From Corynebacterium deserti GIMN1.010 (GTDB lineage: Bacteria > Actinomycetota > Actinomycetes > Mycobacteriales > Mycobacteriaceae), in contig NZ_CP009220.1 of the NCBI RefSeq assembly GCF_001277995.1, forward strand, positions 496,001-560,000: 64,000 nt of DNA. Direction: 5' to 3'. Below the pieces are notes generated by a model. It made no database searches and was not told where the DNA came from. It saw only the letters and a list, made by a program, of their open reading frames with translations. Both the position numbers and the translations under genes were made by a program. How positions within the stretch are numbered: position 1 is the first letter of the stretch; every line of letters starts with the position of its first letter. Positions 8,930 through 18,747 of this stretch are shown here, piece by piece.

Positions 8930-9193
8930 TTAGCCTTCAGTTCCGAAGATGTCGAATCCGGAGTATTGGTAGATCGTCGACTTAGTGATCCACAGGATGC
9001 CTGCGATGATCGCCACGACGATGATGGCAAAGCAAATGGTGGATGCGATTTTTCCGAATGCGTTTGATCCTTCAGCGGAAGGGGCGTGAGCAAAGCGGAT
9101 GCCAAGAGCAAACAGTGCAGGTAGGCCGGCGCCGAGCAAGATGCCTACGAGGGTGACGTCAACGAGGCTGCCAAAAAGAGTTGCGAAGTCCAT
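8930..9193 (-). CDS. Small two-helix membrane protein coupled to pitA
   Basis: 87 residues with two or three hydrophobic helices (VDVTLVGILLGAGLPALFALG; ICFAIIVVAIIAGILWI), like mycobacterial Rv0544c beside pitA. Its ATG shares one base with the pitA stop codon, so translation is probably coupled. It may be an accessory subunit of the transporter; this is inferred from conserved neighbourhood only. Confidence 0.82.
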   Translation of the reverse strand: MDFATLFGSLVDVTLVGILLGAGLPALFALGIRFAHAPSAEGSNAFGKIASTICFAIIVVAIIAGILWITKSTIYQYSGFDIFGTEG

Positions 9194-10458
9194 TACTTGG
9201 TTACCTCATTCTTAGAGCGTGGAGCGGTGTCCTGCTCGGGGTGAACTGCAGGAGCGGTGGGAGTGGCAGGCGTCGAAGGTGCTGCTGGTGCAACTGAGTT
9301 GGACTCTTCATTCCAGTCTGCGTTGACATTGCTTGGATCCACAGGGGCACGACGGGAACGAGCGAAGATGTAGCTAGACAAGCCCAGCAGGATAGCGAAG
9401 GCGACCAGCACGCCGACGAGGTCCGAGCTGATGAGGCCAACGCCGTGTGCAACCCACCAGCAGAAGATGCCAACAATCGCAGAGGCAGGAAGGGTAATTA
9501 GCCATGCCACAGCCATTCGTCCTGCAACTGACCAACGCACTGATGCGCCTTGTCGTCCGATGCCGGTACCCATGATGGAACCGGTGGCGACGTGAGTGGT
9601 GGACAGCGCCATGCCGAAGTGGGAGGAGGTCAAGATGATGGCAGCGGAGGAGGTTTCTGCAGCCATGCCCTGGGGGGAGTCGATTTCGACCAAGCCCTTG
9701 CCCAAGGTGCGGATGACTCGCCAGCCACCCATGTAGGTGCCAATTGCGATTGCCAACGCACAGGATGCCTTGACCCAGAAGGGGATGTCAGCATCAGTTC
9801 CGATGTGGCCGGTGGCAACTAGGGAAAGGAAGATAACGCCCATGGTTTTTTGGGCATCGTTAGTGCCGTGAGCTAGGGAAACAAGTGATGCGGAGCCGAT
9901 TTGTCCCCAGCGGAAGTAGCGGTTTTTCTCGTCGTCAGCAACGGCTTTGGTGATGCTGTAGACCGCAAAGGTGCCAATCGCGGCGACCAGACCTGCGACA
10001 ACTGGTGCGGCAAGAGCTGGGAGGATCATCTTCGACAGGACGCCTTCCCACACAACTCCGCCGAATCCCAAGCTGGCGATGGCTGCGCCGATGAGGCCGC
10101 CGAACAAAGCGTGGGAGGAGCTGGATGGAATGCCCAGCAGCCAGGTCAGAAGATTCCAGACGATGGCGCCGATGAGGCCTGCGAAGACGACGAGCAAGAG
10201 CTGATGGGAATCCCATGCGTTGCTGAGGTCGAATTGGTCGAGGTCAACAATGCCTTTGGCCACCGTAGTGGCGACTTCGACAGAAAGGAATGCACCGACC
10301 AAATTGAGTATGGCAGATAGGGCCACTGCAACTTTAGGTTTGAGGGCGCCTGTGGCAATGGACGTGGCCATTGCGTTGCCTGTGTCGTGGAATCCGTTTG
10401 TGAAATCGAAGGCAAGTGCCGTCACGATAACAATCAATAAAATAATCAGCTCGGTCAC
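9193..10458 (-). CDS. pitA: Low-affinity inorganic phosphate transporter (PHO4/Pit family)
   Basis: 421-residue polytopic permease importing phosphate (as metal-phosphate) driven by ion gradients. The duplicated PHO4 signature is visible as AFDFTNGFHDTGNAMATSI (residues about 16-34) and LAHGTNDAQKTMGVI (about residue 198). The C-terminal tail from about residue 378 is hydrophilic and Pro/Ala-rich. Start is GTG at 10458. First gene of a two-gene operon with the small membrane protein downstream. Confidence 0.92.
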   Translation of the reverse strand: MTELIILLIVIVTALAFDFTNGFHDTGNAMATSIATGALKPKVAVALSAILNLVGAFLSVEVATTVAKGIVDLDQFDLSNAWDSHQLLLVVFAGLIGAIVWNLLTWLLGIPSSSSHALFGGLIGAAIASLGFGGVVWEGVLSKMILPALAAPVVAGLVAAIGTFAVYSITKAVADDEKNRYFRWGQIGSASLVSLAHGTNDAQKTMGVIFLSLVATGHIGTDADIPFWVKASCALAIAIGTYMGGWRVIRTLGKGLVEIDSPQGMAAETSSAAIILTSSHFGMALSTTHVATGSIMGTGIGRQGASVRWSVAGRMAVAWLITLPASAIVGIFCWWVAHGVGLISSDLVGVLVAFAILLGLSSYIFARSRRAPVDPSNVNADWNEESNSVAPAAPSTPATPTAPAVHPEQDTAPRSKNEVTK

Positions 10459-10800
10459 GCTTGGGAAGTATGCCCTAAGAAGTACCTAATCCAAATATCC
10501 AAAGTGGGGTTTCTGTAGGGCTATTGGTTAACCTGTGAGTTTATTAACCCCGGAAGTGGGTGTGTTGTCGTACTTGGCCAATAACGATTGTTGGTTTTTC
10601 CCCACTTGCAACATGCGCTTTTGTGTTTAACAATCAAGCCATTGACAAGAAATGTTGCAAAAAGTAAAAAGATTAAATTCCATAACCAACAAGATGAACA
10701 TTGAGTGAATTTTTTCCCGGATTGCTGCTGGGCTAGCCGCAATTGAGAAAATAAACCCCTCAAGCGCCCACCCAAGCGCCCCCGTTCAACCGCACGACAA
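10459..10800. other. Intergenic region between pitA and menB terminator
   Basis: About 340 bp, AT-rich in the middle (around 10620-10720), with no convincing gene; a 105-codon minus-strand frame has a composition unlike neighbouring proteins. An imperfect inverted repeat GGTTAAC...TTAACC (10527-10549) lies upstream of pitA and could be an operator. No phosphate box is claimed. Confidence 0.4.
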
Positions 10801-10835
10801 AGGGTACGCGCCGAGGCAATCTCAACGCGCACCCT
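10801..10835 (-). terminator. Terminator after menB
   Basis: Inverted repeat AGGGTACGCG / CGCGCACCCT (10801-10810 with 10826-10835, one G-U pair on the minus transcript), 23 bp past the menB stop. The tail TTGTCG is only moderately U-rich. Confidence 0.55.
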
Positions 10836-10858
10836 CAAGAAGGCACAAACGACACAAT

Positions 10859-11818
10859 CTAGTAGTAGTACGGGAACTCATTCCAGTTCGGATCGCGCTT
10901 TTCAAGGAAGGCTTCTTTTCCTTCCACAGCTTCATCAGTCATATATGCCAAACGCGTTGCTTCACCAGCAAAAACCTGCTGGCCCATGAGGCCATCGTCG
11001 GTGAGGTTGAAAGCGAACTTGAGCATGCGCTGTGCAGTAGGGGACTTGGTGTTGATCTCCCGAGCTGCTTGGATGGCTTCCTTCTCCAAGTCGGCATGAT
11101 CGGCAACGATGTTGACAGCACCCATCTGTTGCATACGTTCGGCGTCGTAGGTACGTCCCAGGAAGAAAATCTCGCGAGCGTATTTTTGCCCCACCATTTT
11201 GGCCAAGTATGCAGAGCCGTAGCCAGCGTCAAAGGATCCGACATCGGCATCAGTTTGTTTAAAGCGTGCTTCCTGGCGGGAAGCAATGGTGAGGTCGCAG
11301 ACCACGTGCAGGGAATGTCCGCCACCGGCGGCCCATCCGTTGACTACGGCGATGACAACTTTGGGCATGGTGCGGATAAGGCGTTGTACTTCCAGAATGT
11401 GGAGGCGTCCACCTTCCACTTTCGCGCGAGCGGTGTCGATGGTGGAGGAATCGGCGATAGCGTCGTCGTGCGCGTGCTCAGTGGCGTATTGATAGCCGGA
11501 GCGGCCACGGATGCGTTGGTCGCCGCCTGAGCAAAATGCCCATCCGCCGTCTTTTTCACTGGGGCCGTTGCCAGTGAGCAAGATGGTGCCTACATCTGGG
11601 GTGCGACGTGCGTCGTCAAGGGCTGCGTAAAGTTCGTCGACGGTGTGTGGACGGAACGCGTTGCGCACCTCAGGGCGATCAAAGGCAATACGCACAATGC
11701 CATCGGCGCGGGTAGTGCCCACATGGCGGTGATAGGTGATGTCGGTGAGGTTTTCAAAACCTGAAACTATGGCCCACTGGGTAGGATCAAAAGGATTGTC
11801 GGTGCTGTAGGTAGTCAT
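10859..11818 (-). CDS. menB: 1,4-dihydroxy-2-naphthoyl-CoA synthase
   Basis: 319-residue crotonase-fold enzyme that cyclises o-succinylbenzoyl-CoA to dihydroxynaphthoyl-CoA. Typical signatures are FDRPEVRNAFRPHTVDELY, the flexible active-site region FCSGGDQRIRGRSGYQY, the oxyanion-hole segment VVNGWAAGGGHSLHVVCDL, and ADVGSFDAGYGSAYLAK with the catalytic Asp/Tyr area. The C-terminal PNWNEFPYYY is characteristic of MenB. The pterin dehydratase gene lies 19 bp upstream on the same strand. Confidence 0.95.
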   Translation of the reverse strand: MTTYSTDNPFDPTQWAIVSGFENLTDITYHRHVGTTRADGIVRIAFDRPEVRNAFRPHTVDELYAALDDARRTPDVGTILLTGNGPSEKDGGWAFCSGGDQRIRGRSGYQYATEHAHDDAIADSSTIDTARAKVEGGRLHILEVQRLIRTMPKVVIAVVNGWAAGGGHSLHVVCDLTIASRQEARFKQTDADVGSFDAGYGSAYLAKMVGQKYAREIFFLGRTYDAERMQQMGAVNIVADHADLEKEAIQAAREINTKSPTAQRMLKFAFNLTDDGLMGQQVFAGEATRLAYMTDEAVEGKEAFLEKRDPNWNEFPYYY

Positions 11819-11837
11819 AAGTTACAACCTTAAGGCC

Positions 11838-12119
11838 TTATTGTTGTGCCACGATGCCCAGGGCTGCGGCATGCACATCAATCGCAGCCGCCAACTTCTC
11901 GTCGCGGTCGGTTACGTGCCCAACGTCGTGACTTGTCAGCGTGACGTCGACGAAGCTGTAGCTCAGCAGAAGATCGGGGTGGTGATTGGCGGCTTCCGCG
12001 GAGACGCCAATGTGGTTGACAAATTCCAATCCGGTGGCGAAGTTTTTGGTGCTAAACCGTGCGGTTGCTGCACCGTTGGCGAGGGTCCAGTGGGAGGAGG
12101 CGTCGAAAAGCGTTGTCAT
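11838..12119 (-). CDS. 4a-hydroxytetrahydrobiopterin dehydratase (pterin dehydratase)
   Basis: 93 residues with the family signature [20 protein letters not shown] followed by SHD, carrying the catalytic paired His and the later His. Members recycle 4a-hydroxypterins formed by aromatic amino-acid hydroxylases; in bacteria without such enzymes other roles (for example in molybdopterin metabolism) have been proposed. I chose the ATG at 12119 (MTTLFDASS), which gives normal family length; the longer frame from 12437 overlaps the divergent peptidase gene. Probably cotranscribed with menB. Confidence 0.85.
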   Translation of the reverse strand: MTTLFDASSHWTLANGAATARFSTKNFATGLEFVNHIGVSAEAANHHPDLLLSYSFVDVTLTSHDVGHVTDRDEKLAAAIDVHAAALGIVAQQ

Positions 12120-12147
12120 GTCCTTATTTTGCCCTACACTGGCGCTC

Positions 12148-12753
12148 ATGCGCCTGCTTCTGACGTCTTTTGGCCACGATCGTATTAGGGATTTTGTCCG
12201 GGGAACGGTTGCATATATTCCTGATGCGACCAGGCTTTTTGCATCGCATCCTGATGCTGCGCCATTTATTGATGTTGAGCGCGATATGTTGCGCGAGCAC
12301 GGCCTGCAGATTCGCGAGCTCCGCCTGGAAACTTCCACGCCTGCAATGGCAAATCGCGTGCTTTCTGAGGTCGATGGGGTGTATGTGGCAGGAGGGGAGA
12401 CCTTTGATCTGCTGTGGTTGCTGCGAACAACGGGCATCGATGAGGTGCTAGTTAAACATGTGCGCGCCGGGTTGCCCTATATCGGCACGAGCGCAGGCTC
12501 TGTGGTGGCGGGACCAAGTATCGCACCGGTCAGCCTTTTAGATAGCCCCGAGGTTGCGCCGGATTTAGGCGATTACACAGGCTTGCAGCTGTGTGAGCAT
12601 GTCATCATTCCTCATGCTGGTGGCACAATACCGCAGTTTCCCATCGAGATTTTTGCCGATACCGTGCGGAAATACGGCGCGGACTATCCGTTGGTGCTGC
12701 TCAAAGACGGGCAAGCGCTGTTGGTGGATGACCTGGGAACACACTTAATTTGA
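12148..12753 (+). CDS. Peptidase S51 (dipeptidase E-like)
   Basis: 201 residues with the S51 nucleophile motif [13 protein letters not shown] (Ser of GTSAG near residue 116), the [19 protein letters not shown] strand-loop and the His region [11 protein letters not shown]. PepE-type enzymes cleave Asp-X dipeptides; exact substrate unknown. ATG at 12148 lies 7 nt after TACACT, which suggests a leaderless transcript. The gene is divergent from the pterin dehydratase with only 28 bp between starts, and ends 22 bp before menC. Confidence 0.83.
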   Translation: MRLLLTSFGHDRIRDFVRGTVAYIPDATRLFASHPDAAPFIDVERDMLREHGLQIRELRLETSTPAMANRVLSEVDGVYVAGGETFDLLWLLRTTGIDEVLVKHVRAGLPYIGTSAGSVVAGPSIAPVSLLDSPEVAPDLGDYTGLQLCEHVIIPHAGGTIPQFPIEIFADTVRKYGADYPLVLLKDGQALLVDDLGTHLI

Positions 12754-12775
12754 GCGCTGTTTTAAGGTGGAACCC

Positions 12776-13792
12776 ATGAACCTGCCTTCCGTTGATGAGA
12801 TCCTCGAGCGCTCACACGTTGTGTCGCTGCCCATGCGCGTGAAATTCCGCGGCGTCACCACCAGGGAGGCGCTGCTCATTAACGGCCCGCGCGGCTGGGG
12901 CGAGTTCGCACCGTTCCTGGAATACGAGGCCCAAGAATCCAGCAGCTGGTTGGCATCCGGCATCGAAGCAGCCTGGGAAGGCTTCCCCGCGCCACTGCGT
13001 GAGCATGTGGAAGTCAACGCAACCATCCCGGCCGTTCCGGCGCACCAAGTCGCAGAAATCCTTGAGCGCTTTCCGGGCTGCCGCACCATAAAGGTTAAAG
13101 TCGCAGAACCTGGCCAAACGCTTCTCGACGACATCGCCCGCGTCAACGCCGTCCGCGAGGCCCGCCCAGGAGTTAGCATCCGAGTTGATGCCAACTGTGG
13201 GTGGACCGTTGAGAAGGCCGTCGAAGCTGCAAGCGCGCTGGCACCGCTTGATTACCTCGAACAGCCCTGTAAAACCGTCGAAGAACTCGCCGAAGTGCGC
13301 GCGACACTGCAACGCCGTGGCATGTTTATCCGCGTTGCAGCTGATGAATCCATCCGCAAATCAGACGATCCCTACCGGGTGGCAAAGCTGCGCGCAGCTG
13401 ATGTTGCGGTGGTGAAAGTTGCTCCTTTGGGTGGGGTGAAAAGGGTCTTGGACGTGGCACAACACTTGCGTTCACGCGCGATGGACATCACTGTAGCAAG
13501 TGCACTGGACACGGTTGTGGGCATGAACGCCGGCCTGGCTGCCGTAGCGGCGTTACCCAAGCTTGATGACGACGACCTCATCGATGTTCCCCCCGCTGCC
13601 GCGGGTCTGGCTACGTCGCAGTTGTTCGTTCAGGACGTCGCAACCCCTCACGCAATCGTGGATGGTTTCATGGAAACGCGTGTCATTGAGCCGGAGCTTG
13701 ATCGTCTAGAAACCCTCGCTGCCAGTGCATCTCGCCGCGATTGGTGGTTTGAACGAGTCCGCGAATGCCACCACATTCTGGCAACAATCTAG
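12776..13792 (+). CDS. menC: o-succinylbenzoate synthase
   Basis: 338-residue enolase-superfamily enzyme that dehydrates SHCHC to o-succinylbenzoate. Active-site elements in order: TIKVKVAEP (catalytic Lys pair, near residue 106), VDANCGW and LEQP and ADES (metal ligands), [11 protein letters not shown] (second catalytic Lys). Start ATG at 12776 has AAGGTGG five nt upstream; the GTG at 12767 lies inside this ribosome site and is unlikely. Its stop codon is part of the -10 of the next gene, menD. Confidence 0.93.
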   Translation: MNLPSVDEILERSHVVSLPMRVKFRGVTTREALLINGPRGWGEFAPFLEYEAQESSSWLASGIEAAWEGFPAPLREHVEVNATIPAVPAHQVAEILERFPGCRTIKVKVAEPGQTLLDDIARVNAVREARPGVSIRVDANCGWTVEKAVEAASALAPLDYLEQPCKTVEELAEVRATLQRRGMFIRVAADESIRKSDDPYRVAKLRAADVAVVKVAPLGGVKRVLDVAQHLRSRAMDITVASALDTVVGMNAGLAAVAALPKLDDDDLIDVPPAAAGLATSQLFVQDVATPHAIVDGFMETRVIEPELDRLETLAASASRRDWWFERVRECHHILATI

Positions 13793-13795
13793 ACT
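13790..13795 (+). promoter_or_regulatory. -10 element of menD within the menC stop
   Basis: TAGACT overlaps the menC TAG stop and ends 7 nt before the menD ATG (13803). This spacing puts the transcript start on or next to the start codon. The same hexamer and spacing precede menG. Confidence 0.55.
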
Positions 13796-13802
13796 ATTGA
13801 GC

Positions 13803-15431
13803 ATGTCTCGCACGCCAGCCCAAGAACTTGCCGCCGCAGTAGTCGATACCCTTGCCCCACACATCACCGACGTGGTGCTGTGCCCCGGTTCCAGAAACTC
13901 ACCGTTGGTGCTTGAGATGCTGGCCCGTCAGGATTTGCGCGTCCATGTGCGTATCGACGAGCGCTCGGCGTCATTTTTAGCTCTTGCCCTAGCGCGGGTA
14001 CAGGCCAGGCCCGTTCCTGTGGTGATGACTTCAGGAACGGCAGTATCCAACTGCTTGCCTGCAGTGACGGAAGCAGCACACGCCCACATCCCGCTCATCG
14101 TGCTGTCGGCGGATCGTCCTTCTCGATTAGTCGGCACCGGCGCGAGCCAAACCATTAACCAGACGAATATTTTCGGTGACGTGGCACCCACGGTGACGAT
14201 AGAAAGCGTCGACAAGCTCTCTGAAATCGGTGACCACCTGGCATCCGGGCCCTCCCAGCAACCTCGCCATATAAATGTCGCGCTGGACATGCCGTTGGTA
14301 GCTGAGCCATTGCCGGATGCGCATGGCGAATCGCAGGTGAGCTGGCCACATCGCTGGGTCGATCATGGCTCAATCGATGTTGATTTAAGCAAGAACACCC
14401 TGGTCATTGCCGGTGATGAGGCGTGGGAAGTTGAGGGGCTCGAAGATGTGCCCACCATCGCTGAACCGACGGCGCCGCATCCGTTCCACCCCGTGCACCC
14501 GTTGGCCGCTGAGATCCTTGCCAAGGAGCAGGTGTCGGCTGAGGGGTATGTGGTAAATACCCGACCTGACCACGTCATTGTAATTGGGCACCCCACCTTG
14601 CACCGCAGCGTATTGGCGCTCATTACCGACCCAGAAATTACACTCAGTGTGCTCTCGCGAACCGAATCATTGACCACCCTTGGTCGCACACCTGACTTCC
14701 ACGGCACGACCGTGAAGGTTTCCGGTTCCCAGGACAAGCAGTGGCTGAAAATCTGCGACGCGGCTTCCGATTTGGCAGCTGAAGGCGTGCGCGACGTGCT
14801 GGACAATGATGAATTCGGCTTCACCGGACTACACGTTGCCGCAGCTGTCGCCGATACCCTCGGCACCGGAGATACCCTGTTTTCCGCAGCGTCCAATCCA
14901 ATCCGGGACCTGTCGTTGGTCGGATTGCCATTCGACGGCGTCGATACGTTTTCCCCACGTGGCACCGCTGGCATCGATGGCACTGTTTCCCAAGCCATCG
15001 GCACTGCACTGGCCGTCCAATCGCGTCACCCCGATGAAATACGCGCACCCCGCACCGTCGCGTTGGTGGGAGACCTGGCGTTCCTGCATGACATCGGTGG
15101 CCTGCTCATCGGCCCCAATGAACCCCGCCCGGAAAACCTCACCATTGTGGTCTCAAACGATAACGGTGGCGGAATCTTTGAATACCTGGAAACCGGATCG
15201 GATGGATTGCGCCCCAACTTTGAGCGCGCCTTCGGCACCCCACACGACGTCTCCATCGCTGACCTCTGCGCAGGCTACAACGTCGATCACACCCAAGTAG
15301 ACAACCTCCAAGACCTCATCGTGGCACTTGTCGATTCCACCGAAGTCTCCGGCTTCACCGTCATCGAAGCCACCACCACCCGTTCCACCCGCCGCGCTCA
15401 ACACCAAGCCCTGCTAGCCAAGGTGCGCTAG
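13803..15431 (+). CDS. menD: SEPHCHC synthase (menaquinone synthesis)
   Basis: 542-residue thiamine-diphosphate enzyme joining 2-oxoglutarate and isochorismate. It shows the N-terminal [14 protein letters not shown], the catalytic Glu in [16 protein letters not shown], and the ThDP/Mg motif [14 protein letters not shown] near residue 420 with the [11 protein letters not shown] segment. Start ATG 13803 fits a leaderless transcript after TAGACT. Its frame begins 10 bp after the menC stop, so readthrough from menC is also likely. The TAG stop overlaps the GTG of the next gene by one base. Confidence 0.94.
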   Translation: MSRTPAQELAAAVVDTLAPHITDVVLCPGSRNSPLVLEMLARQDLRVHVRIDERSASFLALALARVQARPVPVVMTSGTAVSNCLPAVTEAAHAHIPLIVLSADRPSRLVGTGASQTINQTNIFGDVAPTVTIESVDKLSEIGDHLASGPSQQPRHINVALDMPLVAEPLPDAHGESQVSWPHRWVDHGSIDVDLSKNTLVIAGDEAWEVEGLEDVPTIAEPTAPHPFHPVHPLAAEILAKEQVSAEGYVVNTRPDHVIVIGHPTLHRSVLALITDPEITLSVLSRTESLTTLGRTPDFHGTTVKVSGSQDKQWLKICDAASDLAAEGVRDVLDNDEFGFTGLHVAAAVADTLGTGDTLFSAASNPIRDLSLVGLPFDGVDTFSPRGTAGIDGTVSQAIGTALAVQSRHPDEIRAPRTVALVGDLAFLHDIGGLLIGPNEPRPENLTIVVSNDNGGGIFEYLETGSDGLRPNFERAFGTPHDVSIADLCAGYNVDHTQVDNLQDLIVALVDSTEVSGFTVIEATTTRSTRRAQHQALLAKVR

Positions 15432-15871
15432 TGGATCTCCTCCAAGTGCGCAGGCGCGCCCGACAACTTGTCCTGGTCATCTACATCACAGCGATGCTCG
15501 GTGTCGTGGCGATGGTTTTTGGTCCCTTCCTCAATGACCGCACCATCGAAGACAACCCCGGTCGCGCTCTTGCCCAAGTCACCAACGTCGGATCCTTCCG
15601 AACCACCGTGGATTACCAAGACGAGAAGGGCCTTTTTCACTCCCCAGCAACCGGCCTGCTGTATCCCACCGGACTCGGCGAAGGCCAACGCGTATGGGTC
15701 AACTACGCAAAGTCCGACCCAGAGCTAGTTAAAGTAGAAGGCCGCAAATGGACGTTGAGCATAATCCCAGCATTAAGTGTTGGAGCTGTTGCCACAGTGA
15801 TCGGCGCAGTATTATGGCTGGGAGTTGGCCGAATCGGAAGACGGTCCGAGAACGCCACCACAGTTGATTAA
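15431..15871 (+). CDS. DUF3592-like membrane protein
   Basis: 146 residues with two membrane helices (LVLVIYITAMLGVVAMVFGPF and a C-terminal SIIPALSVGAVATVIGAVLWLGVG) flanking an extracytoplasmic region of about 80 residues (VDYQDEKGLFHSPATG...). This arrangement is typical of DUF3592. GTG start overlaps the menD stop, so translation is coupled to menD. Role unknown. Confidence 0.8.
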   Translation: MDLLQVRRRARQLVLVIYITAMLGVVAMVFGPFLNDRTIEDNPGRALAQVTNVGSFRTTVDYQDEKGLFHSPATGLLYPTGLGEGQRVWVNYAKSDPELVKVEGRKWTLSIIPALSVGAVATVIGAVLWLGVGRIGRRSENATTVD

Positions 15872-15972
15872 CCAAGATGTAACCCAATAGAAGCGGAGAC
15901 TTCTACAAAGTTCTCGTTAAAGCCATACACGGTTCACTACGATGTTGGCATGATGTGGAGATAATAAAGCCC

Positions 15973-17196
15973 ATGCGGGTAGCGATTGTTGCAGAGTCAT
16001 TTCTTCCAAACGTCAACGGAGTCACCAATTCGGTGCTCCGCGTTTTGGAGCACCTCAAGGCCAATGGCCACGAAGCCCTGGTGATCGCGCCGGGTGCTCG
16101 TGATTTTCAGGAAGAAATTGCAGACTACCTTGGATTCGAAATCGTGCGCGTCCCCACCGTCAGGGTGCCACTGATTGACTCCCTGCCCATCGGTGTTCCG
16201 CTCCCATCCGTGACCACCGTCCTGCGCGAGTACAACCCAGACATCATCCACCTGGCATCCCCATTTGTCCTCGGTGGAGCAGCGGCCTTTGCCGCACGCC
16301 AGCTGCGCATCCCAGCAATTGCTATCTACCAAACCGATGTTGCGGGCTTCTCCCAGCGTTATCACCTCGCACCTCTTGCTACCGCAAGCTGGGAATGGAT
16401 CAAGACCGTTCACAACATGTGCCAGCGTACTCTCGCACCATCATCAATGAGCATCGATGAGCTGCGCGACCACGGTGTCAACGATATTTTCCATTGGGCA
16501 CGCGGCGTGGATTCCACGCGTTTCCACCCCTCCAAGCGTTCTGCAGCGCTTCGCCGCAGCTGGGATCCCACAGGAACCAAAAAAGTCGTCGGCTTTGTGG
16601 GTCGCCTTGCCTCGGAAAAAGGCGTTGAGCGTCTGGCAAGCCTGTCTGGGCGCAGCGACATTCAGCTGATCCTCGTCGGTGATGGTCCCGAAGCAAAGTA
16701 CCTCAAGGAAATGATGCCGGACGCCATCTTCACGGGTGCTCTCGGTGGCGAGGAACTGGCACGCACCTACGCATCCTTGGATCTGTTTGTGCACCCCGGC
16801 GAATTTGAAACCTTCTGCCAGGCAATCCAAGAGGCTCAAGCATCGGGTGTTCCCACCATCGGCCCTCGTGCTGGTGGCCCGATCGACCTCATCAATGAAG
16901 GCGTAAACGGTCTGCTGCTTGATGTTGTTGACTTCAAGGAAAGCCTCCCAGCGGCCGCTGAGTGGATACTGGATGACTCCCGCCACGCAGAGATGTGCAC
17001 CGCTGCATGGGAGGGCGTGAAGAACCGCACTTGGGAAGCTCTTTGCGATCAGCTGCTGCAGCACTATGCAGATGTCATCGCACTGTCTCAGCGTATCCCT
17101 CTGACCTTCTTCGGCCCCAGTGCAGAAGCTGCAAAACTCCCGGTGTGGGTGGCACGCGCACTGGGTGTGCGCACACGAGTGGGCATAGAAGTTTGA
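15973..17196 (+). CDS. mgtA: GT4 alpha-mannosyltransferase MgtA
   Basis: 407-residue GT-B glycosyltransferase. The N-terminal MRVAIVAESFLPNVNGV loop and the C-terminal donor-binding EFETFCQAIQEAQASGVPTI with the E-x7-E pattern are diagnostic of family GT4. By sequence features and location just before menG it corresponds to the C. glutamicum MgtA (Rv0557-type), which mannosylates a glucuronyl-diacylglycerol acceptor for a lipomannan-like glycolipid. Start ATG at 15973. A possible leaderless ATG-ATG-TGG-AGA-TAA mini-ORF begins at 15950 after TACGAT, so mgtA itself would have a short leader with a GGAG site. Confidence 0.85.
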   Translation: MRVAIVAESFLPNVNGVTNSVLRVLEHLKANGHEALVIAPGARDFQEEIADYLGFEIVRVPTVRVPLIDSLPIGVPLPSVTTVLREYNPDIIHLASPFVLGGAAAFAARQLRIPAIAIYQTDVAGFSQRYHLAPLATASWEWIKTVHNMCQRTLAPSSMSIDELRDHGVNDIFHWARGVDSTRFHPSKRSAALRRSWDPTGTKKVVGFVGRLASEKGVERLASLSGRSDIQLILVGDGPEAKYLKEMMPDAIFTGALGGEELARTYASLDLFVHPGEFETFCQAIQEAQASGVPTIGPRAGGPIDLINEGVNGLLLDVVDFKESLPAAAEWILDDSRHAEMCTAAWEGVKNRTWEALCDQLLQHYADVIALSQRIPLTFFGPSAEAAKLPVWVARALGVRTRVGIEV

Positions 17197-17240
17197 GGGA
17201 GAACTTTGGGATTTGTCTCAAAAACCCCAGCTAACCAAAC

Positions 17241-17310
17241 AATGGCAGTGCGCTCGGAGTAGGATTAGCGCCCGTTAGACGCACAATCCCACAAAAGGAG
17301 CACTGCCATT
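17241..17310 (+). promoter_or_regulatory. Inverted repeat enclosing the permease start site
   Basis: AATGGCAGTGC (17241-17251) is the exact reverse complement of GCACTGCCATT (17300-17310). The right arm contains the last base of the AAAGGAG ribosome site and the proposed ATT start. Folding would pair the start codon, so it may control translation. The left arm also holds an ATG followed by five codons and a stop (MAVRSE). Confidence 0.5.
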
Positions 17311-18714
17311 TCTGATAACGCAGCTCCAGACACCCACCTCCACAGGGGTCTGAGTAACAGGCACTTACAACTGATTGCCATCGGCGGAGCCATCGGAACC
17401 GGCCTGTTCATGGGATCAGGCAAGACCATCTCCGTAGCAGGACCCTCTGTGATCTTGGTCTATGCAATCATCGGTTTCATGCTTTTCTTTGTCATGCGTG
17501 CCATGGGAGAGCTCCTTCTAGCAAACCTCAACTACAAATCGCTTCGCGACGCCGTCTCCGACATCCTGGGACCGGGCGCGGGATTTGTCACCGGCTGGAC
17601 CTATTGGTTCTGTTGGATTGCTACAGGCATGGCAGATATCGTCGCGATCACCGGTTACACCCAATACTGGTGGCCAGAGATCCCACTGTGGCTGCCCGGT
17701 GTATTAACCATCATCGTGTTGTTCGCCCTCAACTTGGCGGCAGTGAGACTGTTCGGTGAGATGGAATTCTGGTTCGCCATCATCAAGATCGTTGCCATTG
17801 TTGCGCTCATCGCAGTGGGCTTTTTCATGGTGATTACCGCCTTTGGAGCACCCAACGGCACTACCGCATCGTTTAACAACCTCATTGAGCACGGCGGATT
17901 CTTCCCCAATGGCATCACAGGGTTTTTAGCGGGCTTCCAAATCGCCATCTTTGCGTTCGTGGGCATTGAGCTTGCGGGTACGGCGGCTGCGGAAACCAAA
18001 GATCCGGAGACGACGCTTCCGCGAGCAATTAACTCCATCCCAATTCGCATCGTGGTGTTCTATGTTCTCGCGCTGGCTGTCATCATGATGGTCACCCCAT
18101 GGAATGAAGTCAGCCCAGACAACAGCCCCTTTGTGCAGATGTTTGCGCTGGCGGGCATCCCTGCTGCCGCTGGCATCATCAACTTCGTGGTGATCACCTC
18201 GGCCGCGTCGTCAGCCAATAGCGGTATTTTCTCCACCTCACGCATGCTCTATGGCCTGTCACTGGAAGGCGCTGCGCCGAAGCGGTGGGGTGTGTTGTCG
18301 AAGAGACAGGTACCAGCGCGCGGCCTGACATTTTCTGTGCTGTGTCTGATTCCTGCGGTGGGTCTGCTGTACGCAGGTGGAACAGTGATTGAGGCGTTCA
18401 CGTTGATTACCACAGTGTCTTCTGTGCTGTTCATGGTGGTGTGGTCCTACATTCTGGTCGCCTACATTGTTTACCGTCGACGCAATCCTGAGCTTCATGA
18501 AAAGTCCGTTTTCAAGATGCCGGGCGGTGTTGTTATGGCGGTAGTGGTGCTGGTGTTCTTCGTCGCGATGCTCGGTGTGCTGTCGTTGGAAACCGATACC
18601 CGAACCGCTCTGCTTGCCACCCCCGTGTGGTTCATCATTCTAGGCGTTGGCTGGTTTGCCACTGGTGGGGCGAAGGGTGCGCAGCGACGCATCCAGATTC
18701 ATGAACGGGTGTAA
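17308..18714 (+). CDS. cycA: CycA-like amino-acid permease, proposed ATT start
   Basis: APC-superfamily permease of about 468 residues, twelve membrane helices, close to the D-serine/D-alanine/glycine transporter CycA. It has the conserved LSNRHLQLIAIGGAIGTGL opening and FAFVGIELAGTAAAETKDP. The first in-frame ATG (17410) would remove this conserved opening and most of helix 1. Between the upstream TAG (17266) and that ATG there is no ATG, GTG or TTG. The best start is ATT at 17308, seven nt after AAAGGAG. Substrates are inferred from family similarity only. Confidence 0.82.
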   Translation: MSDNAAPDTHLHRGLSNRHLQLIAIGGAIGTGLFMGSGKTISVAGPSVILVYAIIGFMLFFVMRAMGELLLANLNYKSLRDAVSDILGPGAGFVTGWTYWFCWIATGMADIVAITGYTQYWWPEIPLWLPGVLTIIVLFALNLAAVRLFGEMEFWFAIIKIVAIVALIAVGFFMVITAFGAPNGTTASFNNLIEHGGFFPNGITGFLAGFQIAIFAFVGIELAGTAAAETKDPETTLPRAINSIPIRIVVFYVLALAVIMMVTPWNEVSPDNSPFVQMFALAGIPAAAGIINFVVITSAASSANSGIFSTSRMLYGLSLEGAAPKRWGVLSKRQVPARGLTFSVLCLIPAVGLLYAGGTVIEAFTLITTVSSVLFMVVWSYILVAYIVYRRRNPELHEKSVFKMPGGVVMAVVVLVFFVAMLGVLSLETDTRTALLATPVWFIILGVGWFATGGAKGAQRRIQIHERV

Positions 18715-18747
18715 GCCCTCGGGGCGTGCTCAGTTAGACTGAACGTC

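Noticed and set aside
10521..10838. 105-codon minus-strand ORF between pitA and menB
   Set aside because: Composition unlike a protein of this genome and it spans the menB terminator.
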